A DNA stretch of 64,000 nt from Cristatella mucedo (Eukaryota; Bryozoa; Phylactolaemata; Cristatellidae), in the NCBI GenBank assembly GCA_009760855.2, contig WPIO01000076.1, forward strand, positions 734,001 through 798,000, in the 5' to 3' direction. This document shows positions 1 to 10,990 of this stretch, piece after piece. The position numbers were made by a program, and so were the translations under genes. The first letter of the stretch is position 1. Each line of letters begins with the position of its first letter. The notes under the pieces are model-generated. The model did not search any database. It was not told the origin of the DNA and saw nothing but the letters and a program-made list of their open reading frames with translations.

Positions 1-1050
1 ATCTCACGCAACGAGGTGAAAGTTGGAAGCATAGCAGAGTCAGGAGAGCAGTTTAGGTAGTTAGTAGCACGGAAGTAGCAGCTCAGGACCGCTGAAAAGG
101 ATGAGCCATAGTCGGCAGCAGGAGAGTAGTTGTCGTTGCGTAAGCACTGTGGAAGCGAGTTCCACTGTCTAGGACCTGCAGAGCTAAAGCTTCTGTCACC
201 AACGGTCTTTAAGCGGAGGAATGGAACAGCTAATTTATTGTCCGCACAGGACCTGAGGGCGCGAAGAGGCTGAAACTGGTGCAGTAGTTCAGCTAGGTAC
301 AAAGGAGCCAAGCCGTGGCGGGCCTTGTGGGTCAGCGTAAATACTTGGCTCTGTATCCGTTGATCAACTGCTCAATCCATCCTAGCTCTTTTAGCAAAGG
401 AGACAAGTGCTCAAACCTCTGGGACTTGAAGATGATGAAGTATCTCAAGTATCTCAAGACTCAAGTCTTACAGACTTAAGTCTTACTTACTTCTTGTCTT
501 TCAGACCTAAGTCTTGCAGCCATATTCGTAGTCAGCTGCAGTGGCCTAGTTGCTTTCTTTGGTTGTCCAGCCAAAAGGGAATTACAATAACCAAACCGAG
601 ATAGAACTAAGGAGCTATTTAAATTTTTTGTAAGCGACTGTGGAAGACAGCTCCTAATCTTGGATAGGGATTGGACATAATGGCTAGCTGTAGAAGCAGT
701 CTTCTGAATAAAGCTTTTAAAATTGAGGCATCTGTCTGAAACGACAGCTAAATTTCGAGCACGTGGTGATGGTCGCACAATAGCATCACCTATTAGAAGA
801 GATAAGCCTTTTAATCAGGCCACACGCTTAGGGTGTCCTATGAGCAGAAGTTCGGTTTTATCGTCATTCAGTTTCATAATGTTTTCCGACGTCCAGGATC
901 GAGTGTCGGCTAGGCAAGCATTCAGTTTCTCAGATGCTGCAACAGATTCCGACGGTTTGAATGACAAATACAGCTGAGTATCGTCAGCGTAAAAGCGATA
1001 TCCTATTCCACGGACTTTAATCACTATAGTGAGGTTTGTGAAATGCATAC
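1..1050 (-). mobile_element. L2-like LINE fragment (reverse transcriptase palm to 3' end), antisense
   Basis: Read on the minus strand, 1048-815 encodes a reverse-transcriptase piece with the catalytic box FYADDTQLYLSF, followed by the typical KLNDDKTELLLIG stretch. 778-476 continues in another frame with the thumb-like CNSLLAG...LQL region, and the rest runs to the window edge. Frame changes and stops show it is dead. The 1-400 part is repeated at 17.3-17.75 kb (same orientation) and, inverted, at 8.1-8.46 kb, so this is a family with several local copies. The clade (L2/CR1-like) is inferred from these motifs and from related 3' tails in the window. Confidence 0.85.
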
Positions 1051-1261
1051 TTTGTATGCAGCCGTTTCTTCAAGTTTTCAGAGTCCCAAGAGAATGTCAA
1101 AACCAATCGAGCATCCGAACAAAACATTGAACTTTAAGGCAGCAGCAGCAGCCAGCTCTCAGGAACGGAGCATCCGCTTTTACTGCCTGCTCATTGGTTA
1201 GCTCGAGATGATGCCGCCCTTCTGTCCACTCGGTTGCTAAAGGTTCAGTAGAAGTCACCGA

Positions 1262-1342
1262 ACGATTTAAGATAAAGCGCCTGGAAAGAGATTAGGTTCT
1301 CTGAGGGCGCTTTATCAAGTGCATTACTATTATTATTAACAC
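1262..1342 (+). mobile_element. L2-like LINE 3' tail
   Basis: A short terminal fragment: AAGCGCCTGGAAAGAGATT, then TTCTCTGAGGGCGCTTTATC, then a TTA-type microsatellite. This consensus recurs more than ten times in the window and marks LINE 3' ends. Confidence 0.75.
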
Positions 1343-1805
1343 TTGTTTACTTTTTTCAGAAGCTACAGTGCATGTCGCCGACAATTTGGTTTTCACAGGC
1401 TTTTAAGAGCACTCAGTACCACCTTAGCGAACCCGACCAGCCGATTATAGTCAAAGTCGGCTGGTCCTTGAACAGCATTGCTATCTGTGCAAGATTTTAC
1501 CAACTGACATCAGAATCTGTGTTCCGCGATGCTAGCCACTAAGCCACTGCAACGGTAAGAAAATCACGATACCTTCGCGGCACTCTTACCTTCATGAGTT
1601 AAAAGGATGCCAAAGGGCTCTTCTCCGAAGATACTGTTACTAGCTATTGCAATTGATCGAGGCGTGATCTCTCGAGGCCGCGATGGTGGAAATTACTCTA
1701 GCTTTGCCAAGCTTAAGCTTTCGATCCAAAGCATGACCTCATTGGGCAAGCCACTCCAACTAATCAAATCTATCGTCGCCGCGAAGAAAACTGTCTACTA
1801 ATTGC
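1343..1805. other. No gene seen
   Basis: Single-copy-looking sequence with only a 64-codon open frame and no recognisable family or splice context. Confidence 0.5.
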
Positions 1806-1925
1806 ACATAATAATATAAAAATATAAGTAATTGGTATAACGCTCTAAGAGAATGTAATCTCTATCCAGGCGCTTCACGTGTGCCGTAGGCCAGAGGCGA
1901 GCGCCTTAACTCCTGGGCCAAACCA
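1806..1925 (-). mobile_element. SINE-B copy (tRNA-like head plus L2-like tail)
   Basis: On the minus strand a tRNA-like head (TGGCCCAGGAGTTAAGGCGC, box A-like) runs into GTGAAGCGCCTGGATAGAGA and then the L2-like ending with an A/T-rich tail. Related copies are at 31785-31905, 43615-43765 and 44285-44405. The box B region is eroded in this copy. Confidence 0.65.
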
Positions 1926-2299
1926 GGTAGTGACCTTGATCCGTAGGAGACTCAACTAGAGGCCAACCCTGAGAAGATCCATTCCCTACTTAAGAGGGAG
2001 GAATGCTGGATATGCAGACTACTTGGTGACTGCCTGAGCTACGTTCGTGACACTGACCGAGTCGTCGCGAGGAGGACTGACTACTCGTGCTTCGTGTCAT
2101 GCGTCAAAGGCTTCCCAAAAAGACCTGCGATAATCTATGAAAAAGGTCATCAGGCAAATGCAAAATGCAATTATGGTCTCTATCCGTAAATAAACTGAAC
2201 AAAACATCCTGGTCATTGCTTTTAGCATTCTGCTGACCAAGGTAATCGTCATAGGACTTGTGCAAGTGCCACTGCCTGAGTCATCGTGAGTTGCAACTA

Positions 2300-2585
2300 C
2301 GGACCCAGTAACCATAGTGATAACAAATGTAAAGTATCTAGAAAAGCGATACATAAATTTATTATTATTACTGTTATTATTATATGAAGCTAAACAAACT
2401 TAGATATTTCTCACAGCTAAGCTCAGTCCCTGCTAATTTTTCTTGGTGTGCCTATGCGTGTTGAAATTGTGAATGTTATCAGTAACCAATTGACAAGCTT
2501 TCTATCCATCATAATAAGTACAGTGCCTAGAATGAGATTAAGTTCTCTTAGGGTGCTACATAAATGTATATTCTTATTATCAATC
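2300..2585 (+). mobile_element. Two L2-like LINE 3' tails in tandem
   Basis: A degenerate tail at about 2325-2390 (AATGTAAAGTATCTAGAAAA, then TTATTATTATT) is followed by a second at 2430-2585 with LINE 3'-UTR sequence and GTGCCTAGAATGAGATTAAG. Both point rightward. Confidence 0.6.
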
Positions 2586-3437
2586 GTACGAATAGATCCC
2601 TTGTCATTCAGGAGTCAAAAGTTCGGGTCAGTGGTTTTTAACTTCAAATCTGTCATTGTATCTCTTCTCTCTCTCATTCTCTCACTTTTCTCTTCCCCTC
2701 TCGAAATCTCATTCATTTAATTTCTCACCATTTTCTTCCTCACTTGCTTTCTCTCACTTATTCTCCCATAGCCTCTCTTTGCACTTTCCCCTCCCTGATC
2801 TTCTACCACTCACGATAGCACACAATCTATGCTGTCGTGGAATCACAAAACCAGGAACATCTGCAAAAACCGGATGACTATGCGAGCACATTGGGTCACG
2901 AACTACCAGAGATGTCTTTAGTAGTGTTTGTGTGATCATCAGGCGCATGCAGCCTGCAGGCTTTAAATATGTGAGGCTTCCGCAGCTTACTGGCAGCATA
3001 CATTGACTTTCAATGTTCACAAGCCTCTAACTGAAACTAGAACAAACAGAAAGCTCAGTGGAATGCCACGATACATTCACGATGTCTGTATATTAAGTCG
3101 TATAAGTATGCACCATACAGAGTAAAAATGCGCAATAAAGATCAAAATAATAGTTACGTTCAGTTATCTTCTCTGTCGTTCCCATTCCACCTCCTTTTCT
3201 TTGTCTCTTCCTAACCCTGGTGCATCTGCTTGCCTATGCCTAAATACTGGACGGATGAATACTCTTCTGGTGAAGTACACGTACTAGTTGCCAGACCCCC
3301 ACCCATGTAATGGACACACATGTTTCAATGAATACGTCGAGAAAGACGTTCGCCCGTATCGAAGTATTCAAAACAAGGTCGACTCGGCAGAAAAAAGCGT
3401 CTACAGCACCACCGAGTCGCTTGCTATGGCAAATTGC
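2586..3437. other. Gene-free stretch with pyrimidine-rich block
   Basis: 2650-2800 is a CT-rich low-complexity block on the plus strand. The rest shows no coding signal I can support. As the SMAD gene ends at 3703 on the minus strand, this may include its 3' UTR or downstream flank. Confidence 0.45.
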
Positions 3438-3558
3438 GGGAGGAGGAGGAGGAAGAGGAGGAGGAGGAGGAGGAGGAGGAGGAGGAGGAGGAGGAGGAGG
3501 AGGAGGAGGAGGAGGAGGAGGAGGAGGAGGAGGAGGAGGAGGAGGAGGAGGAGGAGGG
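3438..3558. repeat. (GGA)n trinucleotide tract, about 40 units
   Basis: A nearly uninterrupted GGA repeat with one GGAAGA interruption near its left end. It creates long meaningless poly-Gly, poly-Glu, poly-Arg and poly-Ser frames. It lies about 145 bp downstream of the SMAD stop codon, where it would read as (TCC)n in that transcript's 3' UTR. Confidence 0.95.
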
Positions 3559-3702
3559 AATGACGTCTGTCACGATCGCTTGCCAGACACGAAGACCAAC
3601 ATCAGCCATCGATCCACCGAGCGACTCTGCAGCCGCAGCAGGAGCACACGTCGAGCCACTTGGTTCCGAGCTGAGCCGAGCTCGGTGGGCTCCAAGCACG
3701 GC

Positions 3703-4418
3703 TCAGCTGCCGCCGCGATGGAGCAGGATCTCGAGCCAGCACGAGCAGCTGGTGATCGACTGGCGTGTGTATCCGGGTCCCCAGCCCTTGGCGAAGCTCA
3801 GGTGAACCGAGTGGGGATCCGTCGGGCGTTCGAACGGGGCCCGCGCTTTAGCAGCCGAGCGGCTGCTGCCATGCCAAGCGGACGAGTCGTCGACTTGGAT
3901 ACAGAAGCCCGGCAGCAGTTTGAGAACGCTTTGCGTGCAGCAGTCTCGGCTCTTAGAGCTCTGCCCGCCTCCTGCCCTAGCGCAGACTCGGTCGAGGAAA
4001 CAAGAGCTGACAAAGGCAGCAATGTCTGACCGATTGTGCACCCACACGGCTCCGTCGACATCGCGCTGGAGCGACACGCCCAGACCGATCTTGCTCCGAA
4101 GCTGGTTTAATCGGCCGCTGCCGCCACCTCCACCACCATCGTCCAAGTGCTGCTGTTGCTGCCATTCGTCGGCGGGGCCACCGTATTGCCCGCTACCGTG
4201 CTCCTGCTGCTGGACGCTCGCTGCATCCCACAGCGCCTGCAGGGACAGGCCGCCGCAACCATGCTGCGGACTATCGTGGAATATGTCAATCGAGCTCGCG
4301 GCGACTCGCAGCAGCGGTCCGATTCGCTGAGATAGCTCCCAGTAGGCCACTTGACACCAGCCGTCCAGCTGCTGCTGCTGGCATTGCTGGATCAACGAGT
4401 TTTTTGAACTTGGTGTGT
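3703..4418 (-). CDS. Inhibitory SMAD (SMAD6/7 type), MH2-domain terminal exon
   Basis: This exon encodes the MH2 domain of an inhibitory SMAD, the class that antagonises TGF-beta/BMP signalling at the receptor. The visible blocks, in order, are WCQVAYWE, LNQLRSKIGLGVSL, VWVHNRSDIAAFV, VLKLLPGFCIQV, DPHSVHLSFAKGWGPGYTRQ and ITSCSCWLEILL. They end at HRGGS and a TGA at 3703-3705, so the C-terminal SSxS of receptor SMADs is absent, as expected for this class. The exon starts after a TTGCAG acceptor at 4419-4420. Joined to the MH1 exon (28654-29170) the codon G|AC is restored, giving a 410-residue protein with MH2 at about 190-405. Unusual features are a Q/H/G-rich insertion of about 35-40 residues (about 236-275) before the LNQLRSKIG block and a Cys/Ser-rich insertion near 312-335. 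Class assignment is strong; SMAD6 versus SMAD7 cannot be decided. Confidence 0.88.
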
Positions 4419-4465
4419 CTGCAAGCAGAGAGCAGAAAGCATATACCGGGAGCCTGCTGTATAGC

Positions 4466-4532
4466 ACTATGTACATACATACATAATACATACATGCACA
4501 CACGCATGCGCAAACACATACGTACATGCATC
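4466..4532. repeat. Degenerate TACA/CATA microsatellite
   Basis: Alternating TACATA, CACACG and CATACG units just upstream (in gene direction) of the MH2 exon acceptor. Confidence 0.6.
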
Positions 4533-4599
4533 ATAACGATTATCATCGTGATCGCTGGGGAAGGCACAGCGAGTAGATTAATTTGAGTCATTCGATCGT

Positions 4600-4684
4600 G
4601 CTTCCTTTGCAGCAAATATAAAGCGGTTAGAAAGAGATTGAGTTCTCCAATGGCGCTTTTTCAAGTGTATTGTTTTTATTGAGT
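4600..4684 (+). mobile_element. L2-like LINE 3' tail
   Basis: GCAAATATAAAGCGGTTAGA, AGAGATTGAGTTCTCC and GGCGCTTTTTCAAGTG match the recurrent LINE ending, which is inserted in the SMAD intron. Confidence 0.7.
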
Positions 4685-6366
4685 CAAAAGCCCTAGACTG
4701 CCTGCTCCCATGTTTATCTCGGCTACCGGGAGTTTGGCAATACAGTCACGTAGAATACTATGATTTCTTGTTAGCGACGAGGTAAATTCACGGCAGTGGA
4801 AAAAACTAGATTTGACATTTTGGGCAGGGTGGCCACATGTAAAACAGGTGGCATGCGTAGAATTCATGGTGCATAATGCACGATGCACGGGGGTTCACAC
4901 AGAGCAGGTGAGAGCAGGCTTGCCAGATATTATCGATGTGTGGGAGTCCGACTAGACAGCAAGCCAGCGTCGCTAGCGTCATCGGCCCCAGCGGTGGTGA
5001 GGACTGCAGAAACCAGAGGCTGCGGTCACCGCCGAGAGCTTGGGGGCGGCGGCAGAGCAGAAGAGGTGCCGTGCGGCTTTGCAGCGTTTGGTCACAGCGG
5101 CAGCAAATGAGCCGCAGCCTTTGATGCGACATCAGTGGCAAAGCTAGTAGCACTCGGAGACTCAGCAGAGGAAGGCTGAAGGCCGTGAAAGGAAAGAGTA
5201 ACTGAAACCCCTTCGGAAAGTCGTGCATCACTTTTGCAGCTTGAAGTTACCGACTGAAACGTGCTGCATCTGCCAGATTTCTATCGAGCCCGGATATTAT
5301 TTGCGGTTTCCTGAATTACAGGAACCGGCTATGTAATCATCTACATTTGGATGGCACAAGAAACCCAATTCATGTAACGACGTCAGTGAATTGAAATGCC
5401 TCGGGCATCAAGAGAGCTGCACGCTGATGTGGCTGGTGCTTGCTAGCCACTTGTAGCCCTCTCTGTGGCTGCCGAATGGACCGTTCTACGTGCTACACAG
5501 ACTTGCTATACCAAAATATGGGCACTCTTAATTGGTGCCGAGCACAGCTGCCGTCGGATTGCCTGCATGCATCAAGGCAGCAGCAGCAACAGCTCGCCAG
5601 CCTCGCTAGCCCTGGTGCCAGCTTCACCGATATTTGTACTGCGTCGGCCAGGACTGGCCAGGACTGGCTAACAGCGCTGCCGTGCCCACGGCCTAAGGAC
5701 GTTAGTGCAGATGCTGCTACAGAGTGCTCCTAGCGCCACTGCTTGGATTTGTCCCTGCGGAAATGCAAGTGGCAGACTGCTCGCGGAGGCAGGGGTGGAG
5801 CTGGCACAGTGTGCCAGGGACAGCAAATGCTGGCGATGGAGCGATAGCCCAAGACTGCTGCACGCACGACACAGTTTTTGTCACGGGTTACCCTGCTGGA
5901 AAACTTTGTGGGGAGGCATGCGGCAGCATTATGGTCATGTGGTGAGACAGGGAAGCCTCACCGATGAGTGGACTAATCGAGCTGCAAGCAGCCAGCCCGA
6001 CCACCCGGAGTTTGAAATACAGTCACCGTAATATACTAAGTTGGTTGCAATTAGTTCGGTTACCACTTTTGACTTGATACGAAGAATGCTTAATGCAGAA
6101 TGTGCATGGCAAAGCTGTTGCATCGGTTGAAATATCCACCTGCAGGTTGTGCTCATGCGCTAAGACATATGCAGGCCAAGTCTAGGGTGGCAGGCAGGAG
6201 ATCCAAACCAATCCTATACCTGCTGGCGATGGAAGATCCGATGCCACTGACCGTAATATAGGCACGGTCCAGAGCTTGGGGCACACAAGTAAAATATGTC
6301 CCCTCATAGCTATCAATATGTCTGAGAAATACTTGATGCCACGGTTGTAATACCAGTTTGACATCG
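4685..6366. other. Intronic sequence, no gene seen
   Basis: Several 60-140-codon open frames on both strands overlap one another and have Cys/Trp/Gln-rich chance composition. CAG-rich stretches occur near 5575-5600. No domain or repeat family is recognised. Confidence 0.5.
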
Positions 6367-6545
6367 TGCCGCGATGGCACACTAGGTAGGGCGGTTGCTT
6401 TCACGACCTCGGCTCCGAGGTCGTGGGTTCGATTCCTGCAGTGGGCGATTCTTTATCGCCACTGCAAGCGGTGGTGATAGCCGGAAAGGCTCTCCAGTCG
6501 CTATACAAAAGGGGGCTGTTTAATCAGCTAGATTTTCTTTTACTA
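6367..6545 (+). mobile_element. SINE-A copy (tRNA-derived), near full length
   Basis: It starts at GCCGCGATGGCACACTAGG (box A-like), carries GGTTCGATTCC (box B) at 6426-6436, and continues with GCAGTGGGCGATTCTTTATC, GCAAGCGGTGGTGATAGCC and GCTGTTTAATCAGCTAG, ending in T-rich sequence. The arms CACGACCTCGG and CCGAGGTCGTG (6402-6425) are perfect inverted repeats just before box B. The same body occurs at 32074-32250 and 32905-33080 and in several fragments. Confidence 0.88.
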
Positions 6546-7419
6546 CCTACTTAGATATGAAAACACACAATATCATGCATAAACCATGCGATTTCAGTTG
6601 GGTTACACCATAAAAACGATGCCAATCCATCGGAGTCAGCACTGGCAGCCATCTTCCGGTGACGGACAGCAGCGGCAAAAGCAGCAGCAGGCATTGCAAT
6701 GCCTGCTGTAGCACATTAGGCAAGCTGGCTACCACTGATAGCTAACTAAACAAATTCACAAAGCTCCAGACTAATACTAAGTCTACCATAGAGCCATGCC
6801 ACTTTCCAGATAGAGCCATGCCACTTTCCAGAAAACTTGCTCTGCTCCAAGGATAAAAAACCCGTATTTTTTGCTCGACTAATCGGGTTATTGGTTCTAA
6901 TGGAATAAAACCCGATTTTGCCGATTAAAACTTGGTTTTATTTCGGTGTGCAGCCACACTTTAATCCTGTTCCTGGTCATTTGCCATCAGTTCCGAGAGC
7001 AGAAGGAAGAGCGGGACTCACTCGCAGACGTCATGGCGGCTGGGCTGTGAGAAATACCGACTTAACTTTAAGAAAACCGAATAAAACCAGATTTAGGCAG
7101 GATCCAGGTAGTCGGGGTTTATCTAAAAGCCGATTAAAACCGCGTCGTGCCATCCATGCTCTGCTCGGCAAGCTCTGCACCAGGGCTGGTACAAGACACT
7201 TTGGTGCACTAGGCGAAATCAGATATCTGGCGCCTCCTTCTCGCTCACGCCCTCCCCACCCCGCCCATCATGAAATAAATCCCAATTTTTAAGATGGAAA
7301 AAATTATCATACAGACTTATAAACATAAATAAATAACATGTGTGGATGCAGTAATACATTAAATGTTAAAAATTGGTGTTCAAAACTTGGCATTCCTTGC
7401 TTTTTTCTTAGCCAACTTA
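6546..7419. other. Intronic sequence with repeated AAAACC-type motifs
   Basis: 6797-6838 is a tandem 20-22-bp duplication (GAGCCATGCCACTTTCCAGA). 6855-6940 and 7070-7145 contain scattered AAAACCCG/CGGGTT and GATTAAAAC words in both orientations, possibly remnants of a transposon end. No gene. Confidence 0.45.
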
Positions 7420-8104
7420 GCAGACCATTTCTTTAATGTCGAGAGAAGATGCTAAATCTGAATTTGATTCAATAGAATTGCTGCCAAGCCAACCAGTTTT
7501 TCTTGGCACATTGTTGAACGAAGATAATTTTTCTTAGTTTAAATTATGAAAAACTTCTTTCTCCACTGGCCAGTAAAATTGGCAAGGCCAATAAAATTCT
7601 GAATGACACTGAAAGATTTGGAGAACTTTCTATCAATTTATACAGCAATAAAAATTGCAAGACCTCTTGGGGATTCATAGTCTGGGGAAGCCTTCTGGCA
7701 ATGGCTTGCAGCTCACATAGAGTTCCTGTCTATCTAAATCCTTGCTGTCTCCATTAGCAAGAGACTCCTCCAGAAACTTGCACTCACTAAAGATATTCTC
7801 TGTGGGTATGTCGGAAATCTTGAAGATTTTATACGGGAACCCAAACAATGTGCTGCGTTGTTGAATCTGATATTTTATGGAGGCTCTCTTCACTTCGAAG
7901 AGTACTGATGTCTTTTTAATGTTTTCTAGCTGTTTAAATTCCAGTCTCAAGTCAGTTGATGTCTGCTGTAGCACCTTGCTGGTGCTATTGACCTCAAACA
8001 AAATGTTATACCAGGTAAGAAGCAATACTATAAATGGAAATTTTGCTACGTTATTGGCCAGTGTTTGTACTTCAGATCTCGTCATAGCTCCAGCCAAACC
8101 TTTC

Positions 8105-8460
8105 TGACTCGTACCTTCGTATATCTCAATCAGAGCATCCTATTGGCGGCAGAAGCTTTTGCTCTACAGGTCCTAGACTCTGGAACTCGCATCCACGATT
8201 CTTACGCAACGACAACTACTCTCTTGGTGCCGACTATGACACATCCTTTCCAGCCATCCTTCGCTGCTACTTTCACGATGCCTCAACTGCTCACTCAGCT
8301 ATGCTTCCCACTTTATCTTTGTTGCGTGAGATGAAGTCTGTTGGCTACCGAATGCGTACCAAAAGCTGCTTAGGCTGCGAGTAAGCTATACACAATGTCC
8401 TGCGTAGCACACACAGTCTTTGTGGAGTTACAGACAGTGATATTACATTACATCATAGAC
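8105..8460 (+). mobile_element. LINE 3' fragment inserted in the hAT element
   Basis: The sequence is the reverse complement of the family seen at 1-400 and 17.3-17.75 kb (shared words include TTTGTTGCGTGAGATGAAGT and AGTCTTTGTGGAGTTACAGA). hAT coding sequence resumes on each side. Confidence 0.75.
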
Positions 8461-8964
8461 TTTGTATTAAAACTGTATCTCAGCGGTTTCAGAGCATCAG
8501 TTTTACTTTCCCATCTTGTTTCACTGAGTGGTTTTACCGTAAGATCGCCGGTATCAGTGATAATCTTGTGGCATCATTTGACATTTGATGACTCCCCAAC
8601 GCCAAGTATGTGATGAAAAAAATGAGATATTTCCTTCACCAATGCAAACAACTCCCAGCCTCCAGGCAACTCTTTGCTGCATAATTTACATTTATTTGCT
8701 GCATCCTTTACATTTTCCTTGCCTTTCATGTTACTGACATTGTCACACCCCTGTCCTTTCATATTTCGAACATCCAATCTTTCAGCTGCTCAAACATAAT
8801 TTCAGCCATGAATGCACACGTGGTATCTAGTAACGGTAAGAACATGAGAAAATGCTCTCTGATTATCGCTGCGGTTTCACTTTGGCAAACAATACGAATA
8901 ATCATGGTCATCTGATCAGTTTGGCTGACATCTGGGGTACAGTCAAGGGTAGCTGAATAGTATT

Positions 8965-9815
8965 TTAATAATAATAATACACTTGATACAGCACCCTCAG
9001 AGAACTTAATCTCTTTCTATGCGCTTTACATTTGCTGCAAAGGGAAATGTAATTGAATGGTAAGTAAAATCATGCTTGAAAAACAAACACAATGAATATT
9101 ATGGTTAGGGGTGACAAGCACAGGGTCAGCATGCAAATGTGGTTAGTGGCAGCATGCACGGTGTCAGCACGCATGAGCACATGAAGGACGAATTACAGGG
9201 ACCCACTATACGCTGTCCTAAATAGGTGTGTTTTTAAGTTCCTTTTAAATGTGGTCAGGTCAGGGGATGTTCTGACGCAGGTCGGGAGGGAGTTCCAGGC
9301 TTTGGGAGCATACGAACTAAATGCACGGTCTCCAACGGATTTGAGGTTTGTACGAGGTATTTGTAGACTGTTGGATTCCGAAAAGCGGGTGGTACGATGC
9401 TTGGCCTGATGGGGTAGTATATCTGACAGATAGGTTGGAGCCATAGAATGAAGGGACCTAAAAGTGAGCGACAAAACCTTGAAGTCGATCCGTTGCTTGA
9501 CTGGTAGCCAGTGCAGGTCGGCGAGAAGTGGTGTGATGTGGCAACTGCGACACTTACGACAGACAAGCCTAGCTGCAGAGTTTTGCACCAGCTGCAATCG
9601 CCTGATCGCACATGCTGGTAGGCCAGTAAGCAGTGAGTTGCAGAAGTCGAGACGGGATGTCACGAATGCATGAACTAACTTGGACGTGGTATGCTTATCT
9701 AAACAAGACCGAATTTTAGCAATGTTATGGAGCTGAAAATAGGCAGATTTGACTGTGGAGCTGATATGGTCGTCTAACGAGAGGTTGCTTTGAAAAATGA
9801 CACCTAGATTTCGAG
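8965..9815 (-). mobile_element. L2-like LINE, 5'-truncated, inserted in the hAT element
   Basis: On the minus strand it begins at SSARNLGVIFQ, joined directly to hAT residues EAAKSAKFK. It runs through a largely intact frame at 9663-9193 (SRLDFCNSLLTGLP, LLADLHWLPVKQRIDFKVLSL, YLSDILPHQAKHRTTRF, KAWNSLPTCV, LKTHLF), the C-terminal part of CR1/L2-type polymerases. The 3' UTR ends in the GCGCTTT...TTATTATTA tail at 8965-9040. Confidence 0.9.
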
Positions 9816-10114
9816 CTGAACTTGAATTTTGCTGACTTGGCTGCTTCTGTAATCTGATGCTTTATAGTAGAAGCTGAAGTTCGTATTACTTCATTCTGGA
9901 TGTCTTTGCCGATACAATGTACATTAGTTTCTTTCTCAGTAACCGTCTGCAGGTGTTCCATCATCAGAGGATCAATGAGGGCCAGAAACTCAACGAATTT
10001 GAGAAAGTTTCCATTTCCATGTGCGAAGAGCTTTTCATTTGATCCACAGAACGCTAAATTTTGATATCCAAGTACCCTTGCGAATGCAATGAGGTGCTCC
10101 AAGACCTCTGCTAG

Positions 10115-10990
10115 CATATCTCCTGTTGAATCTGCACGAAGTCTTGGTGTCATGTTCCAAAATGACCTGTCGTTAGACGACCACATCAGCTCCCCAATCA
10201 AGTCTGCCTACTTTCAGCTACATAACATTGCTAAACATCGGGCTTGTTTAGACAGGGATACCACATCTAAGCTGGTCTATGCATTTGTGACATCCAGTCT
10301 TGACTTCTGTAACTCCCTGCTTGCTGGTCTACCGGCCTGTCCACTCAGGTGCTTACAGCTGGTGCAACACTCTGCAGCTAGGCTTGTCTGTCGTGAGCGG
10401 CGCAGTTGCCACATCACTCCACTTCTTGCCGACCTGCACTGGCTACCAGTCAAGCAACGGATCGACTTCAAGGTTTTGTCGCTCACTTTTAGATTCCTCG
10501 ATTCTTTGGCTCCAGCCTACCTATCAGATATACTGCCACACCAGGCTAAGCATCGTACCACCCACTTTTCAGAATCTAACTGTTTACCTAATCCTCGTAC
10601 AAACATCATATGCTTTGGAGACCGTGCCTTTAGTTGGTATACTCCCAAAGAGTGGAACTAACTCCCGACTTCCGTCATGACATTCCCTGACTTTACCCCA
10701 TTTAAAAAGAAATTAAAACACACCTATTAATGACATCATTTAGTGGATCCCTGTGATTTGTCCTTTATGTGCTTATGCGTGCTGATACTGTGCACGCTGC
10801 CACTAACCACACTTGCGTGCTGACCCTGTGCATGTCACCCTAACCATGTCTATTCTTGTTGATTATCGAGTATGCTACCACTAACCATCCGTTCGTGTTT
10901 CCATTGCAGCAAATGTAAAGCACCTAGAAAGAGATTGAGTTCTCTGAGGGTGCTAAATTTATCGTGTGTTATTATTATTATTATTTCAAA
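10115..10990 (+). mobile_element. L2-like LINE, 5'-truncated, inverted partner of 8965-9815
   Basis: It starts at VESARSLGVMFQNDLSL and runs through SSLDFCNSLLAGLP, LLADLHWLPVKQRIDFKVLSL, YLSDILPHQAKHRTTHF and TPKEWN (TAA after WN). The 3' UTR ends GCACCTAGAAAGAGATTGAG...GGGTGCTAAATTTATCG and (ATT)n. It is closely related to the neighbouring minus-strand copy. Confidence 0.9.

Noticed and set aside
3310-4029. 239-codon plus frame with poly-Gly, and poly-Glu/Arg/Ser frames
   Set aside because: Produced by the (GGA)n tract and by the antisense strand of the SMAD MH2 exon.
9464-9673. Plus-strand 69-codon frame similar to the minus frame at 10277-10486
   Set aside because: Both are antisense of the same LINE region; their similarity reflects the LINE copies, not a gene.
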